Shown here piece by piece: positions 53,515 through 62,081 of a stretch of DNA of 64,000 bases. The notes below the pieces were generated by a model. That model was not told the DNA's origin and made no database searches. It saw nothing but the letters and a program-made list of their open reading frames with translations. The DNA comes from Fibrobacterota bacterium. GTDB taxonomy: Bacteria > Fibrobacterota > Fibrobacteria > UBA5070. Position 1 is the first letter of the stretch, and each line of letters begins with the position of its first letter. The stretch spans positions 310,001-374,000 of the forward strand of contig JADKBN010000004.1 of the NCBI GenBank assembly GCA_016715065.1. The letters are read 5' to 3'. A program made the translations under genes and the position numbers.

Positions 53515-54968
53515 TCTGGGAGCGGTTGTTGGCCGTGGTCTCGCCCGACGGCACCCCGCTGGTGTTCCCCTCCGGGCTGTTTCTGTGGGCGTTTGCGATC
53601 TTCGCCCTGGCCCATGGCCTGTGGCGCGAACACGGTGCGGTGCGGCGGTGGTTGTTCATCGGGTTCTCGGTGTGGTTCTATTGGCGCTCCAGCGGCGAGT
53701 TCGTGGCGCTGCTGCTTGGCACCACGGTGGTGGACTACTGGCTGGCCCGCGCGATCGGCGCCACGGAATCCACTGCCAAAAAACGTCTGTACCTGGCGTT
53801 GTCGCTGGGGTCCAACCTGGGCGTGCTGGGCTGGTTCAAGTACGCGAACTTCGCCCTGGGCAGCTGGGCGACACTTTCCGGCAGAACCTTCGAGCCCCTG
53901 GACATCGTGCTCCCGGTGGGGATCTCGTTCTACACGTTCCAATCCCTGTCGTACACCATGGACGTGTACCGCGGCGAGATCGTCGCCCTGAAGCGCTACC
54001 GCGATTTCCTGTTCTTCGCGAGCTTCTTTCCGCAGCTGGTGGCGGGGCCGATCGTGCGGGCAAAGCACTTCCTGCCCCAGATGGAGGCCGACCTGCACCC
54101 GTCCGGCGCCGAGCGGTCGCTGGCGGTGCGTTTGATTCTCGGGGGATTGCTCAAGAAGATCGTGGTGGCCGACTACATCGCGGTGAACTTCGTGGACCGC
54201 ATCTTCGACGCGCCGCTTTTGCACACCGGATCCGAATGCCTTTTGGCCGCCTACGGCTACGCCATCCAGATCTATTGCGATTTCTCCGGCTATTCGGACA
54301 TGGCCATCGGAATCGCGCTGTTGCTGGGATTCCGGTTGCCGGTGAATTTCGATCGCCCCTACGCGGCGGCCACCCTCACCGACTTCTGGCGCCGCTGGCA
54401 CATCAGCCTCTCCAGCTGGCTGCGCGACTACCTCTACATCGCCCTGGGCGGAAGCCGCAAAGGGAGCTTGCGCACCTACGTGAACCTCGCCCTGACCATG
54501 CTCCTGGGCGGACTGTGGCACGGCGCCTCCTGGAAGTTCGTGCTGTGGGGCGGCGTGCACGGCGCCTGGTTGGCCCTGGAAAAACTCCTGGGGCTTCCCC
54601 AGCGCGTGGCGGGAAGCCGCTGGAAGAGCGCCCTTTCCTGGCTGGTGACCTTCCACCTCGTGGTTGCCCTTTGGGTGCCTTTCCGCGCCAAGACCCTGCA
54701 GATCGCGTTGGACCTGTGCGGTCAGATTCTGGCAGGGGTGGATGTCGCCTTGCTGCGCCAAGTGGTGACGGCGTTTCCCACGGTCTTTTTGGCCATGGCG
54801 GCCGGGTACGCGGCGCACCTGGCGCCCAATGCGCTGGATCGGTGGTTCGACGGGCGACTGGCGAAGGTGGGATGGATCGGGCGGGCGCTGGCGCTGGCGG
54901 TGGTCGCGTGGGTGGTGGTGCAGGTGCGGACGGCGGGCATCCAGCCGTTCATCTACTTCCAATTCTGA
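53511..54968 (+). CDS. MBOAT family O-acyltransferase (AlgI/PatA-like)
   Basis: 485 residues from GTG 53511, overlapping the SGNH gene. An integral membrane acyltransferase passing acyl groups across the membrane. MBOAT markers: LGSNLGVLGWFKYANF, LPVGISFYTFQSLSYTMDVYRG, FFPQLVAGPIVRA, IQIYCDFSGYSDMAIGIALLLGF, TDFWRRWHISLSSWLRDYLYI and LGGLWHGASWKFVLWG with the catalytic His337. About 11-12 membrane helices. With the two SGNH genes, it probably forms a polysaccharide or peptidoglycan O-acetylation system; the polymer is unknown because no glycosyltransferases lie nearby. Confidence 0.95.
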   Translation: MIWERLLAVVSPDGTPLVFPSGLFLWAFAIFALAHGLWREHGAVRRWLFIGFSVWFYWRSSGEFVALLLGTTVVDYWLARAIGATESTAKKRLYLALSLGSNLGVLGWFKYANFALGSWATLSGRTFEPLDIVLPVGISFYTFQSLSYTMDVYRGEIVALKRYRDFLFFASFFPQLVAGPIVRAKHFLPQMEADLHPSGAERSLAVRLILGGLLKKIVVADYIAVNFVDRIFDAPLLHTGSECLLAAYGYAIQIYCDFSGYSDMAIGIALLLGFRLPVNFDRPYAAATLTDFWRRWHISLSSWLRDYLYIALGGSRKGSLRTYVNLALTMLLGGLWHGASWKFVLWGGVHGAWLALEKLLGLPQRVAGSRWKSALSWLVTFHLVVALWVPFRAKTLQIALDLCGQILAGVDVALLRQVVTAFPTVFLAMAAGYAAHLAPNALDRWFDGRLAKVGWIGRALALAVVAWVVVQVRTAGIQPFIYFQF

Positions 54969-55810
54969 CAGGCGTCTCGTCGCGCATACTCCCCTCAAGG
55001 GGCCCGCTCGCGGCACCTCACCGTACCGACGCGTACGCCTCGGTGCCGCGACACCCTGTCGGGTCGTCTGCATCAACGATACGCCTGTCAGGGATGCCAG
55101 CCTTTCATTGATTTCGAATTCTGATTCCGCTGCGTCCCTACGGCGCCCCTCTGGCAGGGTTCCCATTTGCACCGCCTCGATGCAAATGGGATGGCCATGC
55201 AACGCGGCCGCCGGGGGGCGCTAACTGGAACGGCCATGCCTGCCTCGCCAGGTGCGCCGGATGGGATGAACCTCGGTGGACGTGGACAGAACATCAGGGT
55301 CGCGATCGATATCGCCGGATTTGTTGGCCGTTCCATGACCCGCGCCCCCCGGACCCCCGTGCCAGTTCAGCTTGATTGCCGGAATCTGTCTGATTGCCGA
55401 TTTCCGGCGCCGCTTCGCTGGCCGGGTGAGGGCCGGTGGGTGTGAGAGGCTGGCTGTATCGACAACTGCAGGAATTGGGGCCTCGGTTGGTCGCCGGAGG
55501 CGACAAGGGCGGTGGTGGGAAGATGGTACGGCAGGGTGCGAGGTAGGGGCGATTCATGAATCGCCCTATGCGAAGCGAACCCCTTTGTTCATGGTGGTGG
55601 GGTTGGCGGGGAATTGCCCTGAAATCGGAAACGGATGGAATGCAACAACGGCGGCGGTTGGCGGATCAGACTGCGGTAGGATGAACTGGGGTGCAAGGTG
55701 GGGGTTGCAGGAGGGAACGGGGAAGGATGATTGGGATTTGGTTTTGGATGTGGAATGGGGTTTGCCCTATACTGGTTTGCGCGCAGAAATATGGCGGCTG
55801 GGGAGGTCCT
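54969..55810. repeat. Intergenic repeat mosaic 7 (inverted)
   Basis: After an inverted arrangement around GGTGCCGCGACACC..., the mosaic runs in the opposite direction: TCCCATTTGCA/TGCAAATGGGA (55161-55191), an inverted 108-bp element, CCGGAATCTGTCTGATTGCC, then a block with GGGGCGATTCATGAATCGCCC (about 55547-55566) that is the inverse of 32200-32220. The last 150 bp hold a candidate promoter (TATACT, 55769-55774) for the next gene. Confidence 0.78.
55227..55334 (-). repeat. GGAACGGCC-bounded element, copy 10 (inverted)
   Basis: 108 bp with exact ends. It is followed by CGCGCCCCCCGGACCCCCGT, the reverse complement of the sequence that precedes direct copies. Confidence 0.85.
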
Positions 55811-56470
55811 ATGGTTTGGCGGACGATGGCATGGATGGGGGTGTTGGCTTCGCTTGCGATGGCGGAGGGGGATATCGAAGCGGACCCGGATGCGGAGGTA
55901 CCCCAGACTGTGGAAACGAAGGTGGATGCAGATTCCTCCACGACCATGCACACGGCAAGGACCTGGGTCGAGGGGGAGACGTTTGACTGGGAGAATGACC
56001 TCAAGCTTCGGCTGACAGGTGGGATTGGGATCAGCAGCTACCTGCTTTCCAGCGGTGGACGAGTGCTTACGGGAAAACGCGGTGGCCACCTGGTCTACGG
56101 ATTCCAGGCTTTGGACCTCAGGGAAATTCCAATCGGTCCTCAACTCGGAGGGGAATCCTATCCTGATCGGGCGCTCTCTTCGTGCCACGCCCTGGTGGGA
56201 GCCGACCCCCTTTCGGGTGGCGCTGTTTCCTGGTTGTGGCTCGGTGGTTTCGGGGTGTCCTTCGCGCAAGGTCCCATGAAGCCAGCGAATAATTACGAGC
56301 CTTCGGATCGGAATGTGAACAAATCAACCACCCTTCCTACGATCTTTCTGGGTACGGATTTAGGCATCTCCTTCGGACGGAATGTGGGTCTGTCGCTGCA
56401 AGCAGGTGCGGTCGTCTCTCGGAACGTTGCCAAGTTTTTCATGCTGCAGCTCGATGTGGGGACGTGGTGA
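55811..56470 (+). CDS. Outer-membrane beta-barrel-like exported protein
   Basis: 219 residues from ATG 55811, with GGGAGG 5 nt upstream and a signal peptide MVWRTMAWMGVLASLAMA. After an acidic linker (DIEADPDAEVPQTVETKVDAD) come alternating strands: LKLRLTGGIGISSYLLSSGGRVL, HLVYGFQALDLREI, VSWLWLGGFGVSFAQG, TIFLGTDLGISFGRNVGLSLQAGAVV, and the last residues KFFMLQLDVGTW end in an aromatic residue, as outer-membrane barrels do. No family is recognised. The neighbour on the other strand is a large inner-membrane protein. Confidence 0.72.
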   Translation: MVWRTMAWMGVLASLAMAEGDIEADPDAEVPQTVETKVDADSSTTMHTARTWVEGETFDWENDLKLRLTGGIGISSYLLSSGGRVLTGKRGGHLVYGFQALDLREIPIGPQLGGESYPDRALSSCHALVGADPLSGGAVSWLWLGGFGVSFAQGPMKPANNYEPSDRNVNKSTTLPTIFLGTDLGISFGRNVGLSLQAGAVVSRNVAKFFMLQLDVGTW

Positions 56471-56608
56471 ACGTGCGTAGTCGACCAGGTCCATTTGTTG
56501 ACGGAAACCGTCATGTATGGCGATGGCGTTTGGAGTGAGGAATCCTGGGACTGCTGGCGGCCTTGGGGGCCTAGCAGGTTTCCGCCGGAATTGCGGAAAC
56601 GTCCATGT

Positions 56609-56644
56609 CACGGAAGCGAGGTGGTGGATTTCCGCCGAGGCTGG
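56609..56644 (+). repeat. 36-bp fragment matching the hydrolase gene at 59374
   Basis: 35 of 36 bases match 59374-59409 inside the alpha/beta-hydrolase gene (HGSEVVDFLRGW region). It lies in an otherwise unannotated 217-bp gap (56471-56687), and the flanks do not match. Likely the remnant of a second hydrolase copy. Confidence 0.6.
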
Positions 56645-56687
56645 CCGGGTGGGTTGTTGGGCCAATAGCAGTGGGAGGACTCCATCC

Positions 56688-58691
56688 TCAGCGTATCCAG
56701 AACGGATCCACTGCGGTTGTCGCCTGGGCGATTTCCGACCAGGAAAGGGACCAGGTTTCCATGGGGGCATCGGCGTTGGGCCGGTCCAGCGAAGCGTCGA
56801 TGCGGAGGGTTCCGTTGTAGGGGGTGTTCCAGTGCGCGCGAAGGAAAACCGCAGGATTGGAATCGGTTTGCTCGACGATCATCCGCAGGTCTCCGGAAAA
56901 ACCGAGAGACTTGCAGATCCTTGGCCGTAACTGCATCAAGGCATTGGCTTCGGTGCTGCGCGGAGACTGGAGCCAGGGATCTTCGCCATAACCGCTCGTG
57001 GGATCCCAGGATGCGCTGTCCATCTCCAGATGGACGGGGAGCACCAGTTTGCCGTTTTCCGACACCTTTCGCAGGAAGCGAAGCCGGGCGGCTTCCAAGC
57101 TGGATTTGCTTTCCAGGCCAGATTCCAAGCGCAGGCAGGAATCCGCGACGGCGCGCATTCTCGAGGGAACTTCGGTCTCGTGCTCCGCATGCTCGAAACC
57201 CCTCGGATAGTCGTCGTAGCTTTCGAGGGTGGACAGTGTTTCGGCGCGCAGCCATTCCACGGAATCGACCACGTGGACATACCAGGCAGGAGAATCCGGA
57301 CCGATGGAGTGGACGCAATCGCTTCGCATTCCGGTCTCCTTGCAGCGCTCCCATTTTTCCAGGTGCAGGAGTTCGTCGTGGTTGGCATGGAAGAGGGCTG
57401 CCGCCACCAGGGAGGCGATCAGAGCCAGCCACGCAGGCAGGTTCGGAGGGCCTGGTCGCGTGGATCCATCGGCTGGAGGGAGGTTCGACCAGCCCTGGGG
57501 GACGGGTGGGGCATCCGGCTGGGAATCCGTCTTCTCTGCCAAAAAAAGTCTGAGCCGGTCCATTGCTCCTTCGGGGCACCGAAACGGCACGGCGATCCTG
57601 ATCGATCCCAGGTCCAGGAAAAGATCCTGCCGATCCGATCCTGCCGCACGGACGGAGTCGAGCTTCATCACTTGGACCGTCCCGTCGTTCACCACAAACA
57701 GGTGGGTGGAATCCGAGGCAAGACCGTTTTTCACTCGCCATGGAAGCATCCTGGCCAAGTGCTTACGGCCAAGCCAGGTGACTTCCGTGGCCAGCGCGAA
57801 GGAGATCCATGCCGGCACCGTGGTGAATGGCACGGATGTCCAGAAACTGGCAAATGGAGCCAGGAGCAGAAATACGATCGTTCCCAAGATCGCGAAGCTC
57901 TGGGGGGCGACAGGACTTTCGATGCTCAAGCGGCCTTTCGTTTGGAACAGCGATTTGAGGTAGGATCGATTCCCGTCACCGAGATCTTTCCATGCGAAGG
58001 ACATGGCGAGAGAAGCTTCTACGGCGGATGCGCCCTTCGCGGGGGCTGTTGCTCCATCCGCCTTTGCCGCCCCCCATTTCCCGAACAGGTCCCTTGGCCA
58101 TGGGCTCGGGGATCCACCTCGCAACAACTTGGCATGTTCGACTTCCCTTCGACGGCGTAGCTCGGACGACCAAGCCTGTGTCACTTCCATCCGAATGCTG
58201 GAATCGTCATCGTGGACCATGGTCAGGATGCTGTTCAGGTGGGTCAGAGAGCCTTGGGGGACAAACGGGACACTTGCGTGGAGCTGGACTTCGAGGAACT
58301 CTCGAATCCGTGCAAAAGGGAAACAGGTGCAAACGCCACCGCTGATCTGGATCACATGCGTGTTGGAAACGAACAAGCCGGGCTGGACCGGACTCCTCAG
58401 ATCGATGACCACTCTCTTTAAATTCACCATCGTCAACCAGGCCCCGGCCGCGATCATCAATACCCCGATCAGAGGATAGTCGGAGACGGCGAGGCCGACC
58501 CCAATGCTCGCCAGGATGGCTCCCGAGAGAACGAACCCATGTGCCCAAGCCGCCCAGCTGTGGTTGACAAGGGCATAGGGGTTCCCCTGTGCGCCCATTT
58601 GGCGGAGAGACTGGATGACCTCGGGTGGCAGATCCTTCAACAGGACCCGGGTAGAAGGCGATGCGGAGACTGTCAGGGAAGATTCCGACAT
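56688..58691 (-). CDS. Large membrane protein of unknown function
   Basis: 667 residues from ATG 58691. Two close hydrophobic helices at about 51-71 and 73-93 (HGFVLSGAILASIGVGLAV, LIGVLMIAAGAWLTMVNL), a cytoplasmic part with a PH-like pattern (LFVSNTHVIQISGGVCTCFPFARIREF), a second helix pair near 260-305 (FAILGTIVFLLLAPFASF), a second PH-like stretch (LFVVNDGTVQVMKLDSVRA), and one more helix near 415 (LPAWLALIASLVAAALFHA) followed by a C-terminal exported domain of about 230 residues. The two similar halves suggest internal duplication. No family is recognised. Confidence 0.75.
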   Translation of the reverse strand: MSESSLTVSASPSTRVLLKDLPPEVIQSLRQMGAQGNPYALVNHSWAAWAHGFVLSGAILASIGVGLAVSDYPLIGVLMIAAGAWLTMVNLKRVVIDLRSPVQPGLFVSNTHVIQISGGVCTCFPFARIREFLEVQLHASVPFVPQGSLTHLNSILTMVHDDDSSIRMEVTQAWSSELRRRREVEHAKLLRGGSPSPWPRDLFGKWGAAKADGATAPAKGASAVEASLAMSFAWKDLGDGNRSYLKSLFQTKGRLSIESPVAPQSFAILGTIVFLLLAPFASFWTSVPFTTVPAWISFALATEVTWLGRKHLARMLPWRVKNGLASDSTHLFVVNDGTVQVMKLDSVRAAGSDRQDLFLDLGSIRIAVPFRCPEGAMDRLRLFLAEKTDSQPDAPPVPQGWSNLPPADGSTRPGPPNLPAWLALIASLVAAALFHANHDELLHLEKWERCKETGMRSDCVHSIGPDSPAWYVHVVDSVEWLRAETLSTLESYDDYPRGFEHAEHETEVPSRMRAVADSCLRLESGLESKSSLEAARLRFLRKVSENGKLVLPVHLEMDSASWDPTSGYGEDPWLQSPRSTEANALMQLRPRICKSLGFSGDLRMIVEQTDSNPAVFLRAHWNTPYNGTLRIDASLDRPNADAPMETWSLSWSEIAQATTAVDPFWIR

Positions 58692-59034
58692 GGAGAGACC
58701 TACAGAGGGGGAAGTCGCGAGGTGAAACGGGGAACGCGAGTCAATTTACATCCGTTCTTTGCGCCGGGATTTCATTCGATTGCGCCGGGCTTTCCCGGGC
58801 GGCCCGTAAAAATTCGGCGCCGCTTCGCTGGCCGAGTGTGGGCAGGCGGGATTGGCGGGATGCAGGCATTGGACTGCTGCGGGGTGTGGGAGGAGGGAAA
58901 TAGAGGGCTGGAACGTACGTGGCTTGGAAGTTGCCGGTGTTGAAGGGGGGCTTTTTTCCGTGGAGGATCTCACGAAACGCTTGGTGGTCTTGCTGGTTTG
59001 GATGACTGGAATTGCTGCAAGGGGAGGAACAGAC
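58692..59034. other. Intergenic region with a repeat remnant
   Basis: 343 bp. TTTGCGCCGGGATTTC and GCGCCGGGCTTTCCCGGGCGGCCCG (58775-58805), then CGGCGCCGCTTCGCTGGCCG, are pieces of the intergenic mosaic family. The rest, up to the hydrolase ribosome-binding site AGGGGAGG, shows no gene. Confidence 0.55.
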
Positions 59035-59675
59035 ATGGAAACGACGCGAAGCGCCGACACAGCACGTCGCCCGCGGGAGTGCGTGGTGTTGTTGCATGGG
59101 CTGGCGCGCACATCCAAATCCATGGCCAAGATGGCCCAGGCTCTGGAACGACAGGGGTATGCGGTCCACAACGTGGACTATCCCTCCCGCAAGCATTCCA
59201 TCGATTCCTTGAGCGAGCAGGCGATCGGCCGCGCCCTGGAAACGCCCTTGATGTCAGAATATGACAAGATCCATTTCGTGACCCATTCCATGGGAGCGAT
59301 CCTGGTAAGAAACCGCCTGGCCCGCCACGACATCCCCAACCTGGGCAGGGTGGTGATGCTGGGGCCGCCCAACCACGGAAGCGAGGTGGTGGATTTCCTC
59401 CGAGGCTGGTCGGTGTTCCAACGCATCAACGGGCCGGCAGGGAGCGAACTGGGGACAGATTCCGCATCGAAGCCGGCCACCCTCCAGGATCGCCCCTTCG
59501 AGCTGGGTGTCATTGCCGGAGACAGGTCCATCAACTGGATCAACAGCCTCATGATCGGTGCGCCCAACGATGGCAAGGTGTCGGTGGAAAGCACCAAACT
59601 CCCTGCGTCGGGCTTTTTCCCGGGGCGGCGATCCTGCCGCATGCACTCAGCATGAATGCTATCATGGATGCCTGA
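59035..59675 (+). pseudogene. Alpha/beta-hydrolase (lipase/PGAP1-like), apparent frameshift near the C-terminus
   Basis: ATG 59035 has AGGGGAGG 7 nt upstream. CVVLLHGLARTSKSMAKMAQAL starts the fold with the HG oxyanion motif; VDYPSR, the nucleophile elbow FVTHSMGAI, VVMLGPPNHGSEVVDFL and IAGDRSINWINSLMIG...NDGKVSVESTKL follow, as in the small lipases of this kind. In the given frame the protein ends at 59655 in a nonsense tail. Adding one G in the GGGG near 59632 would instead give PGAAILPHALSMNAIMDA with the expected catalytic His and a stop at 59675. So the gene is probably intact in the cell and carries a one-base homopolymer error here, or it is a young pseudogene. Confidence 0.8.
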
Positions 59676-59727
59676 GTCCATCAAGTCGGGTTCGCCCCGC
59701 TCCGTTTCAACCTGAAGGCATCGTCCG

Positions 59728-60804
59728 ATGAATCCTCGCCACTTCGTTTCGCTTTCTGCCGTTTTCTGTCTCCTGGGTGGCTTTTCCGCACCCTCCGTCC
59801 AGGCCGCCGAGGTTCGGGCCTCCGGTAAGGTGCTCGACCTCAAGGGTTCGCCCTTGAACGGAGTGACGGTGAAGATGTCGGGTAGCGACGAGGTGGCCAC
59901 CACGGACAACTCGGGGGACTGGACCCTCGGAGTCGGGACCGACGTCCTTCCCCGCAAGGGCATCGGGGGATCGTTTCTCACGAGTGGTTTGTTTTTGGAG
60001 CAGGGGCGGATCCGGGTTTCGTTCTGGGCCACGACCCCAAGGGCGAGGTGTCGCGAGTTTTCCGCCGGCTGCCCGTGCGATGGCCTCCCGCAAGGCGGGT
60101 TCCGATGCGAAGGATACCTTGGTGTTTTCCAAAAACGGGAAGGTCTTCCTCCGGGACACCTTGACGGCACCGCGCACCGGGATTGTCCGGGTGTTCGACA
60201 CCACATGGAACGCCGCGATCATCTATGGCTGGCCGGAAGACGGCCGTGACACGACGGTGTATCGGTCGGTCAAGGTCGGATCGCAGATCTGGCTGGCGCA
60301 AAACCTCGCCTACGCCGGCACGGATGGAAAGCTGGGGGTATGCCAGGGTAGCGAAGATTCGTGCGCCAGGTACGGCCGGCTCTACAAATGGACCGAGATG
60401 ATGGATCTTGGCCGTGCCTTCGACACCACTCTCTGGAGCGGAGAGGTGGCCGCCCACCGTGGCATCTGTCCCGCAGGTTGGCATGTACCAGCACCGAGGA
60501 ATGGACCAGCCTGCAGACCGCGGTGGATCCGGACAACAGCTACGATGGCAACCGACTCAAATCGCCGTTTTTCTGGCAAGGCTCCAGCTACGGCGAGGAC
60601 AAGCACGGGTTTCGCGCGCTTCCTGGCGGTCGTTGGAACGGGGGAAGCTTGGAAGGTGGCGCCATCATGGGGTACTGGTGGAGCCGGAAGGAAACCTTCC
60701 GGACTTCCGCCGAGCTTTTCGAGATGTACAGTCACAACGAGAACACCATGTTCGAGAGCATCAACAAGCTCGCCAAACAGTCGGTGCGTTGTCTGATGGA
60801 TTGA
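59728..60804 (+). pseudogene. TIGR02145 (Fibrobacter major paralogous domain) protein, frameshifted
   Basis: The start MNPRHFVSLSAVFCLLGGFSAPSVQA is a signal peptide, then a carboxypeptidase-regulatory-like domain (ASGKVLDLKGSPLNGVTVKMSG, TTDNSGDWTLGVG). The frame is lost near 60020-60090. It resumes in another frame with SVKVGSQIWLAQNLAYAGTDG, CQGSEDSCARYGRLYKWTEMM and GICPAGWHVP, the first half of the TIGR02145 domain. At about 60490 the frame changes again: inserting one base after GTACCA turns the sequence into P-S-T-E-E-W and joins STEEWTSLQ to the remaining HGFRALPGGRWNGGSLE, GYWWSRKE. So at least two one-base changes separate three in-frame segments. The domain function is unknown. Confidence 0.8.
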
Positions 60805-60833
60805 GGTTCTCGGGGAATTTCCTCGGTCGAGGG

Positions 60834-60850
60834 CCACCACGCGGTGGTGG
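60834..60850. terminator. Hairpin between convergent genes
   Basis: CCACCAC-GCG-GTGGTGG lies between the TIGR02145 gene and the CorA-like gene, which converge. It could serve both strands, though it lacks a T run. Confidence 0.45.
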
Positions 60851-60919
60851 TTCGGTCACGCCGTTGACGGAATCGCGCCTTTCCGATCCTTGGGGAGGCG
60901 GACAGGGGATCCGATTGGG

Positions 60920-61993
60920 TCAGTCGCCTCTTCGTCGGAAGGAGAGCCAGGCGAGGAGGCAGGTCAGGATGAGCAGGATGGTGCAGATGAGAATGAAGCC
61001 GTGGCTGGAGTCCGACAACGGGATTCCGCCGACGTTCATTCCGAACAAACCTGCGGCCATGTTGACCGGGAGCGCCAGGACCGTGACCACCGTGAGGATG
61101 AACAGGGTGCGGTTCAGACTCTCGTTCATGCGCGCGCGGCGACTTCTTCCTGGAGGAGCCGAATCCGGTCGGCGAGGGCGGCGCAGTCGGCTACGGCGGC
61201 GGAAAATTCTTCTGCCGATTGCCGGAGCTCTTGCACTACGGCCGGATCCATCCACGAGGGCGGGCGGTTCAGTAGCCGAAAGAACGCCGAGGGTTCGGGC
61301 GCGAGCAGGCGTTGGATCCGGGTCAGGACCCTGCGCAGCGACCCCAATTTTTCCCGGCTCCGGGAGAGGCGGCCACGTGATATCGTATCCTCGATGCGGT
61401 CCACCTTCAGGGTGGCTTGACGGGAAATGTCAGACAGCGCCTCGGCCTGATCCACGAACAGCGAGGCCAGCAGGTGGGCGGGCGAATCGAACTCGGCTCC
61501 GGCGCGCACCCTCTCCCGCAGGCGGTCGACCGACCGGAGGGACGCAGGCGGGCCGTCACCAGAAGGTCGGGCCGCACGCAGACGAACGCGGTGGAGACGG
61601 CCTCCGGGTCGAACTGGAAATCGAACACGACATCGTGGATCACGGCGACCAGCGATTCGCCATCCTGCTCGATGCGGGTGGAAGCCGACGAGTCGTGGAT
61701 CGCCCCGAAGAACGCATCCGGAAGCCCCAAGGTCTCGCGCATCCAGGCTTCGGCGGCACTGCGAGCCAAGGAGAGATGGTACCACGAAAAGCGACGGCCC
61801 ACCTCCGGCTTCGCCTCGAGTCCGTGCGCGCGGGATCGACGGCCACCCCTGCTCCTCCCGCCGAAAATTCGTAGGCCCATACGAGCCCTTTCCGATCGGC
61901 GCCATACTCGGCCATTGGTTCCACGCCATTCCTTTCTGCCAGGCGCGATCCGTTTTGGCGGGAATGCGCGATGAAGGTGCAAGGATAAGACAT
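60920..61993 (-). pseudogene. CorA/ZntB-type divalent cation channel, three frameshifts
   Basis: Read from ATG 61993 on the minus strand, the family pattern appears in three frames: GLVWAYEFSAGG; then RFSWYHLSLARSAAEAWM, SLVAVIHDVVFDFQFDPE, CVRPDLLVTARLRP; then SVDRLRERVRAGAEF, SREKLGSLRRVLTRIQRLLAPEP; and finally RMNESLNRTLFILTVVTVLALPVNMAAGLFGMNVGGIPL, the GMN-type pore motif with NVGGIP as in ZntB, ending with a second helix. Frame changes lie near 61821 (C lost), 61538 (a CCCC run reduced to CCC: R-P-L-R-S-V restored by one C) and 61130 (an extra GC in a GCGCGC run). With these repaired, a normal protein of about 350 residues results. Confidence 0.82.
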
Positions 61994-62073
61994 TGGTGTT
62001 TCAAAAGCTTTTCGCTGCGCGTTTGGATTTCCGCTGCGCGGAGCCTTTGACGCTGCGCGTCTGGCTTTTTCCG
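61994..62073. repeat. Hairpin-unit array interrupted by the IS element
   Basis: Units such as AAAGC-TTTTCGCTGCGCG..., ACGCTGCGCGT and CCGGCTTAACG(CTGG) belong to the intergenic mosaic family. The last unit is split by the IS insertion; its other half is at 63539. Confidence 0.65.
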
Positions 62074-62081
62074 GCTTAACG
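62074..62081. repeat. Target site duplication GCTTAACG, left
   Basis: Eight bases directly before the left IS end, repeated at 63539-63546. Confidence 0.85.

Noticed and set aside
50801..55202. Two minus-strand frames of about 645 codons over the SGNH and MBOAT genes
   Set aside because: Shadows with Arg/Pro/His-rich composition; the plus-strand genes have full catalytic motifs.
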